A DNA stretch of 8,404 nucleotides, taken from Bacteroidales bacterium. GTDB lineage: Bacteria > Bacteroidota > Bacteroidia > Bacteroidales > ML635J-15. The translations under genes were made by a program, and so were the position numbers. The notes beneath the pieces were generated by a model. That model searched no databases. It was given only the letters and a program-made list of their open reading frames with translations, and was not told where the DNA came from. Shown here piece after piece: positions 7,004-8,404 of the stretch. Positions within the stretch are counted from its first letter, which is position 1; each line of letters begins with the position of its first letter. Where the stretch lies: assembly GCA_007130555.1 (NCBI GenBank), contig SLSH01000227.1, forward strand, positions 1-8,404. The letters run 5' to 3'.

Positions 7004-7426
7004 ATGAGAATATTTAAAGAATTTAAAGAGTTTGCCATTAAAGGCAATATGTTTGATATGGCAATTGGGATAATTATCGGAGTAGCATTTAATAAGATAG
7101 TATCCTCTCTGGTAAACGATCTTATTCTACCTGCTTTTAGTTTAATAATCGGGAGTGTAAATTTCCAAAATTTAACTATTGTTCTTCAAAATGAAATAAT
7201 AGACAATACGGGAAAAGTCGTACAAGAATTAGTAGTTGTAAAATATGGCAACTTTATTCAGGGATTATTTGATTTTTTTATTATCGCAATTACAGTTTTT
7301 ATTGTAATTAAGACATTTAATAAATTGAGAAAAAAAGCTGAGGACGAAAAGGATGCTACTGTATCTACACCAAAAGATATAGAATTACTTTCTGAAATAA
7401 GAGACTTAATAAAAGAAAAAAAGTAA
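7004..7426 (+). CDS. mscL: Large-conductance mechanosensitive channel MscL
   Basis: A 140-residue protein, the usual MscL length. The amphipathic N-terminal helix (MRIFKEFKEFAIKGN) is followed by the first membrane helix at about 16-45 (DMAIGIIIGVAFNKIVSSLV, then NDLILPAFSLIIG), which lines the pore in known MscL. A periplasmic loop follows, with NFQNL and the family's GKVV, then the second membrane helix at about 83-105 (GNFIQGLFDFFIIAITVFIV), a basic linker (NKLRKK) and the conserved C-terminal bundle helix ending LLSEIRDLIKEKK. MscL forms a homopentamer in the inner membrane that opens under high membrane tension and releases solutes during hypo-osmotic shock. No obvious deviation from the family is seen. 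The gene stands alone on its strand; its stop is 18 bp from that of the convergent glycosyltransferase gene, with no terminator hairpin in the gap. The start at 7004 fits the family N-terminus exactly. Confidence 0.97.
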   Translation: MRIFKEFKEFAIKGNMFDMAIGIIIGVAFNKIVSSLVNDLILPAFSLIIGSVNFQNLTIVLQNEIIDNTGKVVQELVVVKYGNFIQGLFDFFIIAITVFIVIKTFNKLRKKAEDEKDATVSTPKDIELLSEIRDLIKEKK

Positions 7427-7444
7427 GTTATTCTTTCTCTCTGC

Positions 7445-8404
7445 TTAATCTGAATCTTTTCCTAAAACCTTTTTATAAACACTGATATAGTCTTCGGTCA
7501 TTTTGGTATTGGAGAATTTTGATTCGGCATGGTTTCTGCAATAACTGCGGTTTATATTAATTATTTGCGGCAATATTTCAACTGCTTCATCAATATTATT
7601 TACTAAAAATCCTGTCTTTTCATGTTCAATAAGTTCTTTCATCGAGCCTTTATCAAAAGCAATAACAGGAGTTCCGCAAAACATACTTTCGGCAACACTA
7701 AGACCGAAAGGTTCTTCGAAATTTATCGGATGAAGCAAAGCATAAGCCCCCCCCAGTAATTCGTCACGTTGTTTAGGTTCTGCATTTCCGACATAAATTA
7801 TTTGTTCTCCGTCAATAAATGGCTCTACCTCTTGCCTGTAATAATTCTCATCCTGAATATATCCTGCAATTACCAGTTTCATTTTGGATTTTAATGCTAT
7901 TTCAATTGATTCGCGTGTGCCTTTATCATAATGAATACGTCCGAAATACAATAAATAATCTCCGTGTTTTTTATTCAGGGTAAAATCATCTCCGTTTATG
8001 CCGTTATATACATTTGCAATATATTTAAGTTTATCACTCCTGTCGGCATAACTTATAGATACATAATTGTTTATATCATTATATCTTTTATAAACCGCAA
8101 TTATTTTTTGCGAAGAAAACCCGTGAATTGTTGTTACAATAGGAGTTTTTATAAGTCTTGAATAAGTAAGAGGCAAAAAATCAAAATTATTATGAATAAT
8201 ATCATACTTATGAGCCTGTTCCATCAAAAAACTGATATGCATACATTCCTGCACTTTGGCATCAAGATTTTTATCTTCTTCATAACCAATCGGGCAAATA
8301 GATTTTAATTTTCCTCCGGTAATGGAGTCTCCTGTAGCAAATAAAGTTATATCAAAACCTTTATTAACGAGTCCTTCGGTTATATTTGATGCTACCTGTT
8401 CCCA
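7445..8404 (-). CDS. GT4-family (GT-B fold) glycosyltransferase, N-terminus beyond right edge
   Basis: The minus-strand frame is open from the right edge to a TAA at 7445-7447, giving 319 visible residues. Numbering from the edge, residues 1-27 (WEQVASNITEGLV, then FDITLFATGDS) belong to the first Rossmann domain, so perhaps 15-25 residues are missing. DIIHNNFDFLPLTYS and TPIVTTIHGFSS continue that domain. The second domain has the LLYFGRIHYDKG motif and the donor-binding E-x7-E motif at Glu231/Glu239 (EEPFGLSVAESMFCGTPVIAF). It ends with the typical helical tail (YISVYKKVLGKDSD). Such enzymes transfer a sugar from a nucleotide-sugar donor with retention of configuration; donor and acceptor cannot be read here. 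There is no membrane segment in the visible part, so it is probably cytosolic. An internal GTG near 8254 could be misread as the start, but homology continues upstream of it. The gene is convergent with mscL and lies near the GH130 gene. Confidence 0.92.
   Translation of the reverse strand, partial: WEQVASNITEGLVNKGFDITLFATGDSITGGKLKSICPIGYEEDKNLDAKVQECMHISFLMEQAHKYDIIHNNFDFLPLTYSRLIKTPIVTTIHGFSSQKIIAVYKRYNDINNYVSISYADRSDKLKYIANVYNGINGDDFTLNKKHGDYLLYFGRIHYDKGTRESIEIALKSKMKLVIAGYIQDENYYRQEVEPFIDGEQIIYVGNAEPKQRDELLGGAYALLHPINFEEPFGLSVAESMFCGTPVIAFDKGSMKELIEHEKTGFLVNNIDEAVEILPQIININRSYCRNHAESKFSNTKMTEDYISVYKKVLGKDSD

Noticed and set aside
8254..8254. GTG at 8252-8254 (minus strand) as start of the glycosyltransferase
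   Set aside because: The frame continues to the right edge with typical GT4 N-terminal sequence (WEQVASNITEGL; LFATGDS), so the GTG is an internal Val codon.

Overview
The window looks like a piece of an AT-rich Bacteroidota chromosome, most likely from an uncultured or environmental member. Three things point there. The first gene ends in a type IX secretion (T9SS) type B sorting domain of the gliding-motility C-terminal family. It is followed by a FISUMP-type (Fibrobacter succinogenes major paralogous domain) secreted protein. The main spacer carries matches to the Bacteroidota -7 promoter element TAnnTTTG, and no clear Shine-Dalgarno sequences stand before the genes. Five complete or partial protein families are recognisable by eye and there is one further small membrane protein. 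I see no tRNA, rRNA, CRISPR array, insertion sequence or phage gene.

Layout. Positions 3-2072 (+) hold the C-terminal 689 residues of a large modular cell-surface protein, open at the left edge: Ig-like modules, four tandem ~75-residue modules arranged A-B-A-B', a SprB-like module and the T9SS sorting domain. Positions 2109-2858 (+) encode a secreted FISUMP-domain protein, probably co-transcribed with it. Convergent to these, with only three bases between the stop codons, 2862-4976 (-) encodes an M3-family zinc metallopeptidase (Dcp/oligopeptidase-like) with a lipoprotein-like signal. A 336-bp divergent spacer (4977-5312) has a promoter-like -7 element for each side. Positions 5313-6773 (+) encode a GH130-like glycosidase/phosphorylase with a long N-terminal extension. 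A 230-bp spacer with an imperfect duplication and a dyad leads to mscL at 7004-7426 (+). Convergent to mscL, 7445-8404 (-) holds most of a GT4-type glycosyltransferase whose start lies beyond the right edge.

How the parts may work together. The left half is outer-surface and secreted material (adhesin-like protein, FISUMP protein), next to an envelope-anchored or periplasmic peptidase that could trim peptides. The right half groups a mannoside-active GH130 relative and a GT4 glycosyltransferase around a mechanosensitive channel; a role in glycan or compatible-solute metabolism under osmotic stress is conceivable but is only inference from proximity. Nothing here convinces me of an undescribed system. 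The points most worth a second look are the 151-residue super-repeat, the cysteine-rich insert in the FISUMP protein, the GH130 N-terminal extension with its GT4/MscL neighbourhood, and the structured spacer ahead of mscL.
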